Positions 34,560 through 46,432 of a stretch of DNA of 64,000 bases are shown one piece after another. Made by a program: the position numbers and the translations under genes. The notes below the pieces were generated by a model that was not told where the DNA came from, ran no database searches, and saw only the letters and a program-made list of their open reading frames with translations. The stretch spans positions 14,810,954 through 14,874,953 of the forward strand of contig ML682007.1 of the NCBI GenBank assembly GCA_007922195.1, in the 5' to 3' direction. Numbering within the stretch: the first letter of the stretch is position 1; each line of letters starts with the position of its first letter. The DNA comes from Podocnemis expansa (lineage: Eukaryota > Chordata > Testudines > Podocnemididae).

Positions 34560-37500
34560 ATAGTACTCCACTCCCTTTTAGCATGCTCTGCACCCTAGAG
34601 AGACACAAGTAAGCAGGTGCTGCAATTGTAAGCAGATTTGGTAGATCACAAAGATCTTTGCAGCTTTGCACCTTGGGTTGCACCTTCTCAAGAACTCACA
34701 TCTTGTCCAGCTGTATAGTCAGCTGTGAACTTACTGTAAAGCAGACTAGGAAGAGTCATGTTTTCCAGCAGTTTAGCTCAAGAAAAAAAATCCAGTCAAG
34801 TACAAGTACAAGTACAATATATTTACATACTGCCCTTAAAACTCCTGAGATGCCAATGCAGCAAATGCAGTAGCCTATAGCTTTAAACAAAAAGGCTTTC
34901 TGGCTTATTTTCCCTGTAACAAATCCCCTATAGTACAAGGAATAGGTGGATTGCCTATTTACATCTCAGTTTTGCTGAATTCCTTCCCCAGGTCCCCTCA
35001 TTCTGTTGTGTCCCATACTGCACTTTGGCAAGAGCAGCTAACAAACATATATTCGTCTTACAATCAAATCCGAGATTCAAGTTGCCCTTAGATCAGTGAC
35101 TTTGAATGAGTCTTCCTAGTCTACCAAAGGGCTGACTCCACTAGGGCACAAAGTTGCATGACCAGCACTGGAAGAATGAAAAGATCATCATAGTAATAAG
35201 TTCACCTGAAAACAGTGTGCAAAGCAGCTCAGAAATAAACTCAAACGCAACCACCTTCAACCCTCCCTCAACCCCTCTGCAGAAAACCCCAAAAGAACTT
35301 AAAATCCACCCACCACCAAGGGTTTTTGTTTTGTTTTTCAAGTCTAGGAAAAATTAAAAAAGAGACTCCAACAAGCACTACTATGTGCTAAAAAACATTT
35401 TATAAGAGGTAGAGTAAAGCAGGGAGGTACAGAGGAGCAGAGAGCCGGGTTTTTGAAACTGAGAAATTCTACAGTAAACCTGTGGCATTAGAGTCTAACA
35501 ATACCACCATCAGGTTTAAGATTTTTGTTTTCCAACATTAAAGTATTATCTTGACTCTCTAACATGAGGGTTGGGGGGAAGACAGAGGGTGCCTGTGGAT
35601 AAATCTATGTAGATGATCTTGACCAAGCCATGCCAAGATAATTAATGGAAAAGGAAATATACTTTCACCAAGATCCCCTTTTGCTGGTTGTTTTTGGCTT
35701 TGCCCTTCATTCTTCCTCAGGTCTGAAAAGTTTTGTCCTGAAGAAATTCTCAGGGGTTGGGTAGATGTCAACCACACAGAACAGAAGGTTCTGCAGTGTA
35801 ATCATTACTGGCTAGCAGCAGGTTTTGCTAGTTTCCACATATTTCATAGCATTATTGGAAATACCATTTCCATGCTAACACCTGTAAGTCATGAGGTAGC
35901 AACCATAAGTTCCCCTCTTTGACAGTCTTATCCCTTTCAAGGGAGAAATCACATTTATTTATTCATAGCCTAGGATTTATACAACATTAAGTCATGACTA
36001 ACGATTTTTCAGAATGAGCTTGTTTGGGTTGATATATTGCGAAGTGAATTCAGGGGAAATTTCCTTATGCTAAGTAAAATCATCCTTGTGCCAACATCAG
36101 ACTGTTTATTCAAGAGAGAAGAAGTCAAAATCTGAACAAACAGACCTTCATTATTCAGAGACAAGGAACATTAGATTCTTGCTTGTTTACTTAGCCGCTT
36201 CCATTAGACATCAGTTATACAACAGAAGGGCTAGAAACATAAAAAGAACCACTTCATAGATCTCTGGATAAGTCACTTAAAAAGCACCATGGGACACTTA
36301 ATTGTTTACCCAACAGGTCACCAGGGTCAAAGAGAAAATAAGAATAAATTGCTGAACAGCATTTATTTCTAAACATGTTCTCAAGCTGCTCTTTAGCGGT
36401 AGACAGTACCCTTATGAATCCTGCTCATAAATGGATGCAGCTACTTGTGCGACCAGAAATTGTTTACAGACTTGCTTAGAAAGTACTGCATTTAAAAAAA
36501 TAGTCAGCAACACATATTGTAATTCAAGATCAAACTTGGAAGATAAGGAGGTTCTAGAGCCACTGGTATGTACAATGAGACTGACATTTAATTCCTTGTC
36601 TACTGAAAACCTCCACTGATTCAGCGAGTGTGCTGAGAACGGGTTCAATAACAGTGCACCACCTATATAGGTTGCATTGCAATCAGGCTACATACCTGCA
36701 AAATGAGCAATGTGTGGTGATCTGGTTTTCACTAAATTGCTTCATTGAATGGCTAATACCTTGCTGTGCTTTGTGTATGAAACCCATTTACGTTTTAATT
36801 CTGCCCAGGAACTTGTTGCATCAGAAAGCACAAATAAAAAATGAGTGAACAATAAAAAGAACAATTTCCAGCATTCTGTAAATTGAACACCTAAAAGCTT
36901 ACAAATAAATAGCTAAAAAGGGATCAAGGTTGAAGAAACGACTCAATGTTATTCACAGCAAATAATGTGACTGGCTCTAACTGAGGCACTTGATAGATGG
37001 TAATGCACCTGCTGGTAAGTCATGTTTGAGATTGCAAAATAGTTGCTGAAGAAGCCACCCAAAAGGGGTTGATGTTCCATTAAAAGTTTCCATTTCAAAG
37101 AAATGTTGTATTGCTTTACTTAAACGTTCTGTAATGGATTTAGAGTAACCTGTGTGGTTTTCATGGATAAATGTATTTGGGATATCTGCATAAATTATGG
37201 AAATATTTTCTTCTGAATTCAAATCTTGTCACAAAGTATATTAGAGAAGCACCATAATGGTTGCAGAGTTGAGGCTGCCTTGAGATTTGCACTTAAAGCA
37301 GGATTAAATTTTTTCATTTTTCAACTTTTTCATTAATAATATAGCACGCCCTCTCCAAACTCTCACTGAGCAAAGAAGAATGTTTCCAAGAATTCCAAGC
37401 TAATTAATTGGTCTAAGGATTAACATTTAAAATGGGATTTTTATGGTGTCCAGCCTATTTTGTAAAGTGCCTGTCAGCACACACATTCCCAACATAAAAT

Positions 37501-39896
37501 TTGAAAACTGATTCCCTTGAAAATGGTAGCCTTCCTTTAAACCACACAATGTGCTAATTCTGTGTTTATTAAAGCTCAATTACCATTACTGTGTTAAGAT
37601 GGTGGCAAACAAATATTTTCATCACTCAGTGCTGCAAATGCATCATCTTATCAAATGGATCCTTTAGTAACTAAACTTTCATACTTCTTTCTGCATTGTT
37701 TCTAGCCCTCCTGGTTCTGAAGTACCTCCTGACCACATGGCAGAGTAATGCAAATAGGAGAAACGTCATTCTCCAAAATGACATAACGTCTGCCTCTCTT
37801 GAGTAAGGAGACTGGGGAGATAGGGATTAAGTCTGGGATTTTCAAAGTGGTGTAACCTGAAGGTTTTTGGGGAATTCCTGTGTAAGAATCAGGAGAGAGG
37901 TATTAAGCACTAGAAAGACATCTTGTTGCTAGCTCTTTCCTACAATTTACTCAGACATTCCCTAGAAAGCAGGTTCTATATACTAGGGATGTGAGAAAAA
38001 GGACTGCACCAATAACTAATCTATTTTGTTTGGGCCACTCTGTGACCTGTTTAAGAGAATACTCCCAAATATGGGAGAGGGAATGAGACTGAAGAGGAAA
38101 AGAAAGTGGGCCACAGTCCAGTAACCACATCATCCTCTTTGATGAAAACAAAAAAGGAGCAGTCTGCTCCTGAAAAGAGCTCTGATATGCAATGAAATGC
38201 CAGAAAATGCAGGTGACGTTATCAGGCTGGACACACCAACACCTTGGCATATTTGGTGAATATGTGTAGCTATAATTTCACTCTGTGGGAAAAAAAATGT
38301 TGAGAAGATTCACCTGCCACTCTATTTAAGGTACCTCACTGTTAGGCTTAAAGCCCACTTTTCTGAAACACACTTAAACAGACGCCTGACCTATTCCCAA
38401 TGAAGTCCATTGTAAAATTCCCATCAACTTTAAAGGCAGCAGGGCTGGGGCATCAAATTCTAATTTTCTTGAGTACAAACCATGTCTCTCCTTTGACTCT
38501 CTAGCTGTATTAAGCACCTGGCTGTTCCACACTTGATGAGTAATAATGAAACAGTGACAGATCGTCCTCAAAACGTTTGTTTCTTTATTTTCTGATGCTA
38601 GGTACAGGCTTGATGTTGTGCACATTGATGTCAATGGCAAGAGTCCCACTAACTTCTGTACTGCTGGTTCAGGGCCCAGATGAGCATATGCATGTGCATT
38701 ACCAGTTGGTTGAACATTAATATTAATATAATCCTGCAGAGCTAAATAGAGGTCAGTCTAGACATGTGAGTGAAAAATGACTAAAGGTGCACATCAGGAA
38801 TTGTACACATCTGAAATTGTGCAAGCAAAGCTGGCATGCATCTGTGTGCAAGAACATGCATGCTTGCCTACAGCCTGAAATCAGACCCTGCAAGTTTGGA
38901 TTTGGCTCAGATAAACCAACAGTTTGAGATCTTTTCAAAACTGATCAAAGGACCCAGCCATTTTGCTTGCAAAAAATGTGTTGAAAATTTCAAGAGTCTT
39001 GTTTTGATTATTATTATTCACCACCAGATTTCTAGAAGAAATACTATCTTCCAATTGGGTTGCAAAGTATTTTGGCATTCTTTCTCTTCATATTATCTAG
39101 TATGGGACCCTCTGACAAACCAGACCACAGTGTCCTCCTTAGAAGAGACAAGGTGGACTTGTCTGCAATAAATATAAAGGTGAATCATTATTGAGAATGC
39201 TGAGGAAAAAAGATCCTGTAGTTTTCTCAGCCCCCAGAAAACAGTCACTATGCAAAGGTCTCCTTAAGTCCTAGCCTGAGTCATGGAAAAAGTTTGACTG
39301 TGCTGTGTTTACTGGACAATGACCTAGGCCTTTTCTGCCAGAAACGTCACTGATTCAGCAAATGTTAGGTATTGCACACTTGAACCCCTGAGCACTGATT
39401 TGGCTGGCAGCCTAGAAATTGTCAGCATTTTCAGGGTTAAAATTTGCTGCTAAATTAGAGCTGGTACACAATAGTGTAATTACATTATCATCAGTAAAAC
39501 ATACACTGCGCAGATTAGTTCAGCTACTCCCGATGTCATTTGGTTAACAAGGCGTTACATTACTATCATCAAAGAAGTTTCATGGCCAGACAAATGTGTT
39601 TGCTTTAAAAAGTAATGAATAAACACTTTCTTTTAAGCCCTTATTATGTTTTCTACACCTCTAGTGATTTTCACTCCATAGTCAGGTGACAACACAAAAC
39701 AAAACATTGATCAGAATCTCATATTCCATTTGACCTCTATCGCACATTTTAAAAGACAGCATCACTCGGATCAGTGCTAGAGGAATGCAACCGTGTCATC
39801 TGTTTTCATAAAATAGGCATCCAGTGAGGATTCCCTTCTGTTTTCTCAAAACATGAGGGTCAAGGCGACAAAATAAGCAGGAGCAGCCCTCTGATA
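34560..39896. other. long gene-free unique stretch
   Basis: No gene and few recognisable repeats over more than 5 kb. AT-rich throughout. A short direct triplication GTACAAGTACAAGTACAA lies near 34799-34818. The segments 37535-37650 and 39430-39600 are AT-rich, non-repetitive and hold TAATTAC/ATTACATTAT-type motifs; they are the best places here to test for conservation. Confidence 0.6.
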
Positions 39897-39904
39897 AGTT
39901 AATG

Positions 39905-40075
39905 CACTGGTTGTCAACCTTATGCATGTCACAACATGCTTGGTGGCATATTGCAACCCTACAAGACACACCAGCCCACCCCACCCCAGGCCAAATCCAG
40001 CCATCTCTTCATGACGCACTTACTGCTGTGTGGTGATGCAGTAATGTCTCCTGACATAGTGGTTAAAAACCACCA
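39905..40075. mobile_element. probable hAT-like MITE (CACTGGTTGTCAACC type)
   Basis: The left end CACTGGTTGTCAACC and the right end GGTTAAAAACCACCA are imperfectly inverted (about 10 of 15). They resemble the widespread vertebrate hAT termini of the form 'cagtggttctcaacc'. The length of about 170 bases fits. The 8-base flanks (agttaatg and aactagag) match poorly, so the exact ends or the age of the insertion are uncertain. Confidence 0.5.
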
Positions 40076-40360
40076 AACTAGAGCGCACAGGAAAGAAAAA
40101 AGGACTGAAGAGAGGAAAGCAGAACCTGTGGTGGGTACCAGAATTATTATGCTGTCCCACTCTGTCAGCTGCTATTGGTATCCTGCAGGGACCTGCCGGT
40201 TAGCAAGTGATGACTTGGTAAGGCAGGTGCAGCTGCTTAGAATCCACTCTGAACAGAAGAAAGATGGAGATAGTCCTCTGGAGAGAGGAAGCTAGGGTGA
40301 GGGACAGGGGCTATGGAAAAAGGAGATCTAGAAGCAGCCAAGCAAAGGGCTTAGTAAAGT

Positions 40361-40490
40361 TCAAAAGGGATAGCCGTGTTAGTCTAGTCCAGTAAAAAAA
40401 CAACAAACAGTTGTGTGGCACTTTAAGACTAACAGATTTATTTTTTGCATGAGCTTTCATGGGAGAAGATCCCACTTCCTCAGATGCTTC
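40361..40490 (-). mobile_element. Penelope-like terminal repeat, near complete
   Basis: The minus strand runs GCATCTGAGGAAGTGGGATC, TTCTCCCATGAAAGCTCATG, AAATCTGTTAGTCTTAAAGT, GCCACACAACTG, TTGTTTTTTTACTGG, ACTAGACTAACACGGCTATC. It keeps both hammerhead-like core boxes (CTGAGGA and GAAA) and a mostly paired stem (GTGGG/CCCAT). The 3' terminus is intact, ending at TCCCTTTTGAAC-type sequence. Confidence 0.78.
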
Positions 40491-42115
40491 GTTATCTCTG
40501 AGAATTGTTTTTACCAATCCATTCAAACCCCAAGCTCACGGAGTTTTGTGAATGAATATGAGATTTGAATGGAGCTGGTGTGCCTGAGCACAGAGCCCTA
40601 AATCAGAGGAGGAGGAATTAGTGGGGAAGTGTGCTCTATTATCTCCAACTTAATGTGCGTTTCTGCAGGCCCTATGGAAGCAAACACCATGACAGTTCAG
40701 CATAATTGGAGCCCATGGTGAAATCCTATCACCGATTAATTAAATGGCAAAATTGCCATGGACTTCAATGCAGCCAAAATCTCAACCACTGGATCAGGCT
40801 GGGGCATGCCAAGGTGGAATGGCAAAGCCAAGAATGAGATGTTCTCTCTACTAAGCCCCCTTCTGTACTAGGAAGATTTTTCATGCTATTGCGAGCTACA
40901 TCTGTACTCACATGAGCCCACCTAGAAGGGAAATATGGGGTAGTAGAGTGGGGGCTAACTTGACTCCAGAGGGAAACTTGCTGCTTCTAGCTGTCACTTT
41001 TCCTAGGGGGGGTGGGGGGGAAATTCATGTTCTTCTCCCTCCAGACCAGAGAGTTAGGGTATGTCTACACTGAAAAGAAAAAGCTGAAGCACTACTGAGT
41101 CTCAGAGCCCAAGTCAATTGACTTGGGAGGTGTGGGAGGAAATCTGGATGTGGGGCCAAGATTAGCTGTATAGCCATTCTGCCTGACTGCAAGACCCTGC
41201 CACCTCACCAAGGACCAGCTGAAAAGTTGGTGATATGTATAACCCTTCTGCCAGAGAAAGGCACTCAGTTTAAAAGGACACTGAGGAAGCCTCTAAGACC
41301 ACTTCCTCTGATATACATTTTTGTTCTATATCCATTTTGCAAAGTCCCTAAAATTTATTAGACAAATTCTAAACAAATGATTCATGGGTCACTCCCCCTC
41401 CTCCTTCTCCCCCTCCCAGGAAAATACAGTGCAGCTCCTGAATAGTTTGGACATAAAGTAGGTATAGATGCCAGCTTTGAAAATAAACAAGGAGTCCTGC
41501 AACACTTAAAGACTAACAAATTTTCTAGTCTTTAAGTGCCCCAGGACTCCTTGTTTTACTGAACAGGACTAACATGGCTGCCTCTTTGGAGCTTTGAAAA
41601 TGTAACATAAAAACCTCTTGTGGTCATTTAATAATCTCACATTAACTCCCATGACCTAGCAGACTTCCATCTTCTGCAATGGCATTGGGCCTACCTTCCT
41701 TCCTCTCAGTAAATAAAGAGTACGCTCCTTTGTGCTCTTTTCCTGGCACTGTGCTCCTACGTTAGAAATGGCTGCATTTCAGCAGTGTTGTGCCTTGTGC
41801 AAGTTTCAAAGTACTTGTGGAATTACGACACAAATCATGAAAGAATAGAAATAAGACTGACACTTATCTTCCCTCTTATAAAAATATAAGACCTCAGGTA
41901 CAGTAAGTCCACTTCACACCACTCCAGCAGTGCAAAAGGACTTTATAATTCACATCCACTTCAGAGTGCTTTTCACCATCAGAATTATGAGAGATTTACA
42001 TGAGACTCAGGCCAACAGTCTACAAATCAATGTGCAAATACAAAATATCATGAAATAATGAACAAGAATAAGTAATCTTACAACAAATAAGTTAATAGCC
42101 CAGCACTCAAAAACA
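40491..42115. other. gene-free; one orphan MITE end
   Basis: No gene. TTAGGGTATGTCTACACT at 41053-41070 matches the left end of the Harbinger-like family seen complete at 15352, but no right end follows. The pLTR pair at 41484-41597 is listed separately. Confidence 0.55.
41484..41597. mobile_element. inverted pair of Penelope-like terminal-repeat ends
   Basis: The left arm (41484-41520) is the minus-strand sequence of AACAAGGAGTCCTG, ACTTAAAGACTAAC. The right arm (41524-41597) is the plus-strand TAGTCTTTAAGTGCC, CCAGGACTCCTTGTTTTACT, GACTAACATGGCTGCC. The two arms meet with only a few bases between them, making a hairpin of about 36 bases per side. The part with the hammerhead-like core is missing from both arms. 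Confidence 0.72.
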
Positions 42116-42117
42116 AC

Positions 42118-42215
42118 CTTAGAATCAGAGAAAGAAGAGGTGACAGCAATTAAGTTATCTAGTCCACCAACCCATTTATTCCCTTCTCAAAGCAATGGAG
42201 AGACCAGGATAGTTG
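42118..42215 (-). repeat. possible CR1 3'-end fragment, inverted
   Basis: TTAGAATCAGAGAAAGAAGAGG followed by TTATCTAGTCCACCAACCC is reminiscent of the inverted CR1 end 'agaatcatagaa...aggtcatctagtccaacccc'. Diverged; low confidence. Confidence 0.35.
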
Positions 42216-42526
42216 CAATCTCCCTCAGACTGTTCCAGAGGCAGCAAAGCAACCCTGCCCCTTGTTTGGAGCCAGATAATAGTGTCAAGATCTAGCGGCA
42301 AATAGGATTACCCTTCTAGGGCAGAGTGGAGGAACAGGCTTTAGAGTAGACAGACAAATGACTGGGCTCAATGCAAAGGTAACCAGGTAAATGACCTGTG
42401 TTATACAGGAGATCAGATTTGACCATCTTATCTTAAAAATCCCTGAACCTGAGAAAGATTTGCACGGTATAATGTGGAGGAAGTTTGCATTGCTTCTGAT
42501 TCAACATAAGCACTAAGATAGGCGCC

Positions 42527-42948
42527 TATCCCTGCAACAAACCCCATTGCCAACTCTACCTGCATATCTACACAAATGACACTATTATAGGCCCTAACCA
42601 AACCAGCTACTCCATCAGGGCTTCATTCACTTGCTCACCCACCAATGCGATATGTGACATCATGTGCCAACAAAACCCCTTTGCCTTGTACATTGGCCAA
42701 ACTGGTCTGCCTCTGTGCAAAAGAATAAATGGATGCAAGTCTGCAGTCAGAAATGGCAACATTCGAAAACCAAACTGGTGAATACTTGAATCTCCCTGCT
42801 CACTCCCTGGAAGACATTTTGATTGTAGTGTTTAAACAGGTTAATTTTAAATCAAAAGCCTCAAAGGGAAACTATGGAGTTAGAATTTGTATGTAAATTT
42901 GACACCATTAAATTAGGTCTGAATAGAGATTTGGGCTGGTTCTCATTA
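42527..42948 (+). pseudogene. GIY-YIG endonuclease remnant of a Penelope-like retroelement
   Basis: Decayed C-terminus of a PLE polyprotein, in which GIY-YIG endonuclease follows reverse transcriptase and nicks the target. From 42527 an 84-codon frame starts at a Cys pair (YPCNKPHC), like the linker before PLE GIY-YIG domains. It continues with CSPTNAICDIMC (the GIY strand) and LYIGQTGLPLCKRINGC (the YIG strand, conserved Arg and N-G-x-K helix), then stops at TGA 42779. The next frame (from 42789) gives NLPAHSLEDILIVVF and a third (from 42874) gives FDTIKLGLNRDLGW, both typical of the PLE tail. Two frameshifts and a stop make it dead. The 3' UTR and terminal repeat follow. I find no reverse transcriptase upstream. 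Confidence 0.85.
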
Positions 42949-43196
42949 CAAAAGGTGAATTCCCCCCCCCCTTAACCTTCCAATCTATTGTTCCACACTG
43001 TTTGAATCAAAACGGTTTGCTTGGTTTGCTGAAGAAATCTGGACCGACCTTGTGATTTACTCTTCTCAGGATGTATATATTCCCTTCCATAAAATAGTTT
43101 CCATTTCATGCATCTGATGAAGCAGGATTTTACCCACAAGATTTCATGCAGTAAATAAATTTGTCAGTCTTTAAGAGTGCCAAAGGACTCCTTGCC
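42949..43196 (+). mobile_element. Penelope-like element 3' UTR and terminal repeat
   Basis: It directly follows the GIY-YIG fossil. The UTR part (about 42975-43108) aligns with 60845-60975, sharing GAATC, TTTGCT, a CTGACC/CGACC block and GATTTAC words in the same order before the terminal repeat. The terminal repeat starts GCATCTGATGAAGCAGG at 43110 and runs through ACCCACAAGATTTCATGC, AATAAATTTGTCAGTCTTTA, AGTGCCAAAGGACTCCTTG. The first hammerhead-like box (CTGATGA, 43114-43120) is intact, but the GAAA box has become AAGA. This copy links all the terminal repeats of the window to PLE. Confidence 0.82.
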
Positions 43197-44000
43197 AATT
43201 TTCAGCACTACCAGTCTGCAGTCTTTCAGCAACTCTAGCCTACTATATACCAAGACTGCAAACCATATGCTTCAAGCATCTGAAGACAGGTGTCAGGAGC
43301 TGTTATAAGGCACTGTGTTCAGAATTCACAGAAAGTGATCTAAGCAGCACTACCTAGAAACTGCGTTTATCAAATCTATAGAGCAGGGGCTGATAGTTCT
43401 CTGGTGTAAGTCAACACTGACAAGTCTCACATTCTCTGTGACTCTAAAGACATTCTTCAGACCAACCAGTTTCTCATCCCAAGTTCCTTTATTGCTGAAT
43501 GTTCTGATTTCTTAGAGTGGGGTAATCAAGAATCCTTCCTACAGATCCTATAACACAGGCCATAGTCACAATCAAACATCTTTTTAAGTTCCCTTCCAGC
43601 TATTTTTCTCAGAGCAGTTTGGATTCTCTGCAGGTTTTAATACACACATATGTGGAATTGCTTTCTTTGAATTGACTCATTAGTTTTTATAGATCTAGTG
43701 GCAACACTTTAAAATAATGACCAAATCATTATTCATTCATGACATTTATTTTAATAACATTAATCATAATGAACTCACTTGATATTAATGTACTATATAC
43801 ATGTCAGTAGGACTTCTACAGGCTTTCCACTTCATTAATTAGCTAGGCCATTAAGTTTATTATTTTTCTAAAAGTTAATTTAATGAGAATGAAAGGTGTA
43901 GGACTGAAGAGAACAGGGGACTGAAGCCCTGAATAAATGTCATCAATAAATGAACAATGTCATCTCCAGGATGGTCCTTCAAGGTGTTTCAATACCTGCA
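43197..44000. other. gene-free; AT-rich motif-dense patch
   Basis: No gene. 43680-43900 is AT-rich with CATTAATCATAATG, TTCATTAATTAGCTAG and AATTTAATGAG words, in non-repetitive context; a weak conserved-element candidate. Confidence 0.5.
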
Positions 44001-44004
44001 TAGG

Positions 44005-44265
44005 CCACTGCACTGGGCATCCAAAATCCCAGGTTTAGTTCCCAGCCTTGCCTACGGCCTGTGACAGTATGTGACCACAGGCAAGTCAGTTCACCTGGCC
44101 ATTTATCCTTTCATCTTTTAGAGCTGCCACTAAATAGACACGTCATAGATCAGGGATGGTTTCCAAAGGATCTGTCTTTTGTCACATTTGTACCGTGCAT
44201 GGGTCCCATTCTTAGATGGAGTCCTTAGGTGGTATAGCATCGGGAATAATTAATAATAAACATAC
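44005..44265 (+). repeat. MIR-like SINE fragment followed by LINE-type tail
   Basis: CCCAGGTTTAGTTCCCAGCC, CTGTGACAGTATGTGACC, GGCAAGTCAGTTCACC match the MIR-like sense order. From about 44180 CATTTGTACCGTGCATGGG and TAGGTGGTATAGCATCGGG lead to AATAATTAATAATAAA, which fits the sauropsid 'tgtacagcgcctagcac...aataataa' tail. Diverged, with boundaries approximate. Confidence 0.5.
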
Positions 44266-46360
44266 ACATGAATTTGGCCTTTGACATGTTGCCAACAAAA
44301 ATGTACAGTATTGCTAGATTCTGGCCCCCCACTTTTGAAGGCTATAACATCAATCTCTTATTCCTTTCAGTGATCTTTCATCCTATTTACTATGGACTCA
44401 AGGCTGCATGTTGTCTTTACACGCTACTACTTTGAGTTTGGTATTCATTTGATATCATGAAATATTGTCATTAAAATGGGTAGTTAACACACACCAACCC
44501 TCCCACACCATTCCAACCCAAATATAATGGTAAGTTCAAAGATTTCAAATTCCAGAAACCCACAAGGAATAACCAAAATGACCCAAAGATGAAAACATCC
44601 TAGACTTTCAACCTGTAGCACTATTAAAGAAATACTCTCTTCAGGCCAATCTTTCATTCTCTTTAAAGCAAAAGATAATGACCACAAAGCTGGGTTTTCA
44701 TTAAAAGAATAATTTGCAATTAAAAGCTAAATCAGAGCACTCATCTCTGAAACAGAACCTGAGGAATGTAGAATGGCACTGGGGAAAAAGAGAAAAACAA
44801 TACAAAACCCATAAGCCATCCAATCCAACCCAAAGAAAAATCTATTGAAAAAGCTTCAAGTTCACACTAATAGATGCCCGTCATTCATCAGAAACCATTT
44901 TTTGAGGTATATTAAAAAAACCCAGTGAAACTAATACATGTTCTGGCTCCTTCCTCTGCTTTATGGCAGGGTGTGTCTGCAAGACACAAGCTATTTTGTG
45001 TGTGTGTTTGTGTGTTATTGTTGTAATATTTAGGCTGCTCAGATTAGTGTAAGAACAGCCTGATTAAATTTAAAAAAAGCCCAAAGGCTACATGTATTTA
45101 AGAATTAAAATAGTTTTAACAAATTCTGCGATTCATAAACCGCTTGCATCCCCTTTGTTAAAAGGTTTTGGCCCAAGGATTTCATAGCACATTACATCAA
45201 TTAATAAAGCCTCATAGTATCCTTCTAGTAGTTTTTTCTACTTCTTGCTGCACATGGAAAAACTGACTAGTCAATGCATAGCAGGGCAGAGTTAAATCAA
45301 GGGAACCAAATTCTGCATTGACTTGCATCTCATACAACCATATGGAAGTTAGTGATTGGCCACAAGGTGTCCCTGAAATTAGCATAGAAATTGGCTCCAG
45401 AACTATAAGCTGATAGAGACCCTTCCTAAATCACAAAATAATGGAAGTTTTCTAACATCTTCTGTAAAGGTCACATAATAATAGCAAATGGCATGCATGG
45501 ACACTGCCCCATGGGATGGGATGGGATGGCATATTAACTTTTAAAGCCCCAGACCTTGTCATGAGAGTAGAGGCAAAAAACCAGAATTTGGTCTCTTAAT
45601 AGCACTCCTATGTGCCAGATCTCAGAAATCACATTTTCAATCCATGGCAATGTGTGCTGCAGTATCTGGTCTCAAATTTGCATCCATAATATTATAGACT
45701 GTCATACATTCAGGAAGATGAATGTGAGCCAAACCCCTGAGTCTTGCAGATTTTCAAATGTGCAAAAAGCTGGGGGGGTGCAAATTTAGAGACTAAATTA
45801 AGCCACTTTGAAAACAATCTGAAAAATAACACTTTTCTTATGTTACTTCAAATTTTAATATTTTTGGCTCACAAGAACCAAATGATGTCATTTTATATAA
45901 GCACCCCATCACACTGGAATATGTTGTAGCAGTGTACTGTCAACCCTATACCTTTCTCAACAGATGACTGCCTCTGGGTGCAGACACCCATGCTCTTCAT
46001 TTACAATGTGTAGACACCTTCCTCATACTTAGTTCAGCCTCCCTTACACTAGACTGCTTCCCCTACCTAACCCCACCACACTAGTTGCAAGGGTCCAGCT
46101 TTTATCTCTGACCTTACCCCTCCTTTGCGCTGCTTCCCCAGCCAGCTTATCCATCCCAGCTGCTGGGGGAGCAGTGGGTCTTAACTGGCCATTTACTCTC
46201 CCTCAGCCTGGCTTTGCTCAGCTGCTACACACGTTGGGGGCCCTGCTGACTGGCTCTTCTTCCAAGCAGCTGGGAAGGGGTTAGCTCTGCCCCAGTGTGT
46301 ATTACTACTTAATTAGCAAACATTTTTTACATAAAAATCCCCCTTTAAAAGGGTTTTAGT
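44266..46360. other. gene-free; minor simple repeats
   Basis: No gene. (GGGAT)n about 4 units at 45511-45530. A TG run at 44996-45015. A GC-richer patch at 46120-46265 has no recognised identity. Confidence 0.55.
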
Positions 46361-46363
46361 TAA

Positions 46364-46432
46364 TAGACTCCTAGAATGTGAAGGCACCTTGGGTGGCCTT
46401 CTAGTCCAATCCACTGCACTCAGAGAACTTTT
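46364..46432 (-). mobile_element. CR1 LINE 3' end, inverted, short fragment
   Basis: TAGACTCCTAGAATGTGAAGG, CACCTTGGGTGGCCTTCTAG, TCCAATCCACTGCACTCAG is the complement of a CR1 3' terminus ('ctagaaggccacccaaggtg...attctatga' type). Only about 70 bases are recognisable. Confidence 0.65.
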
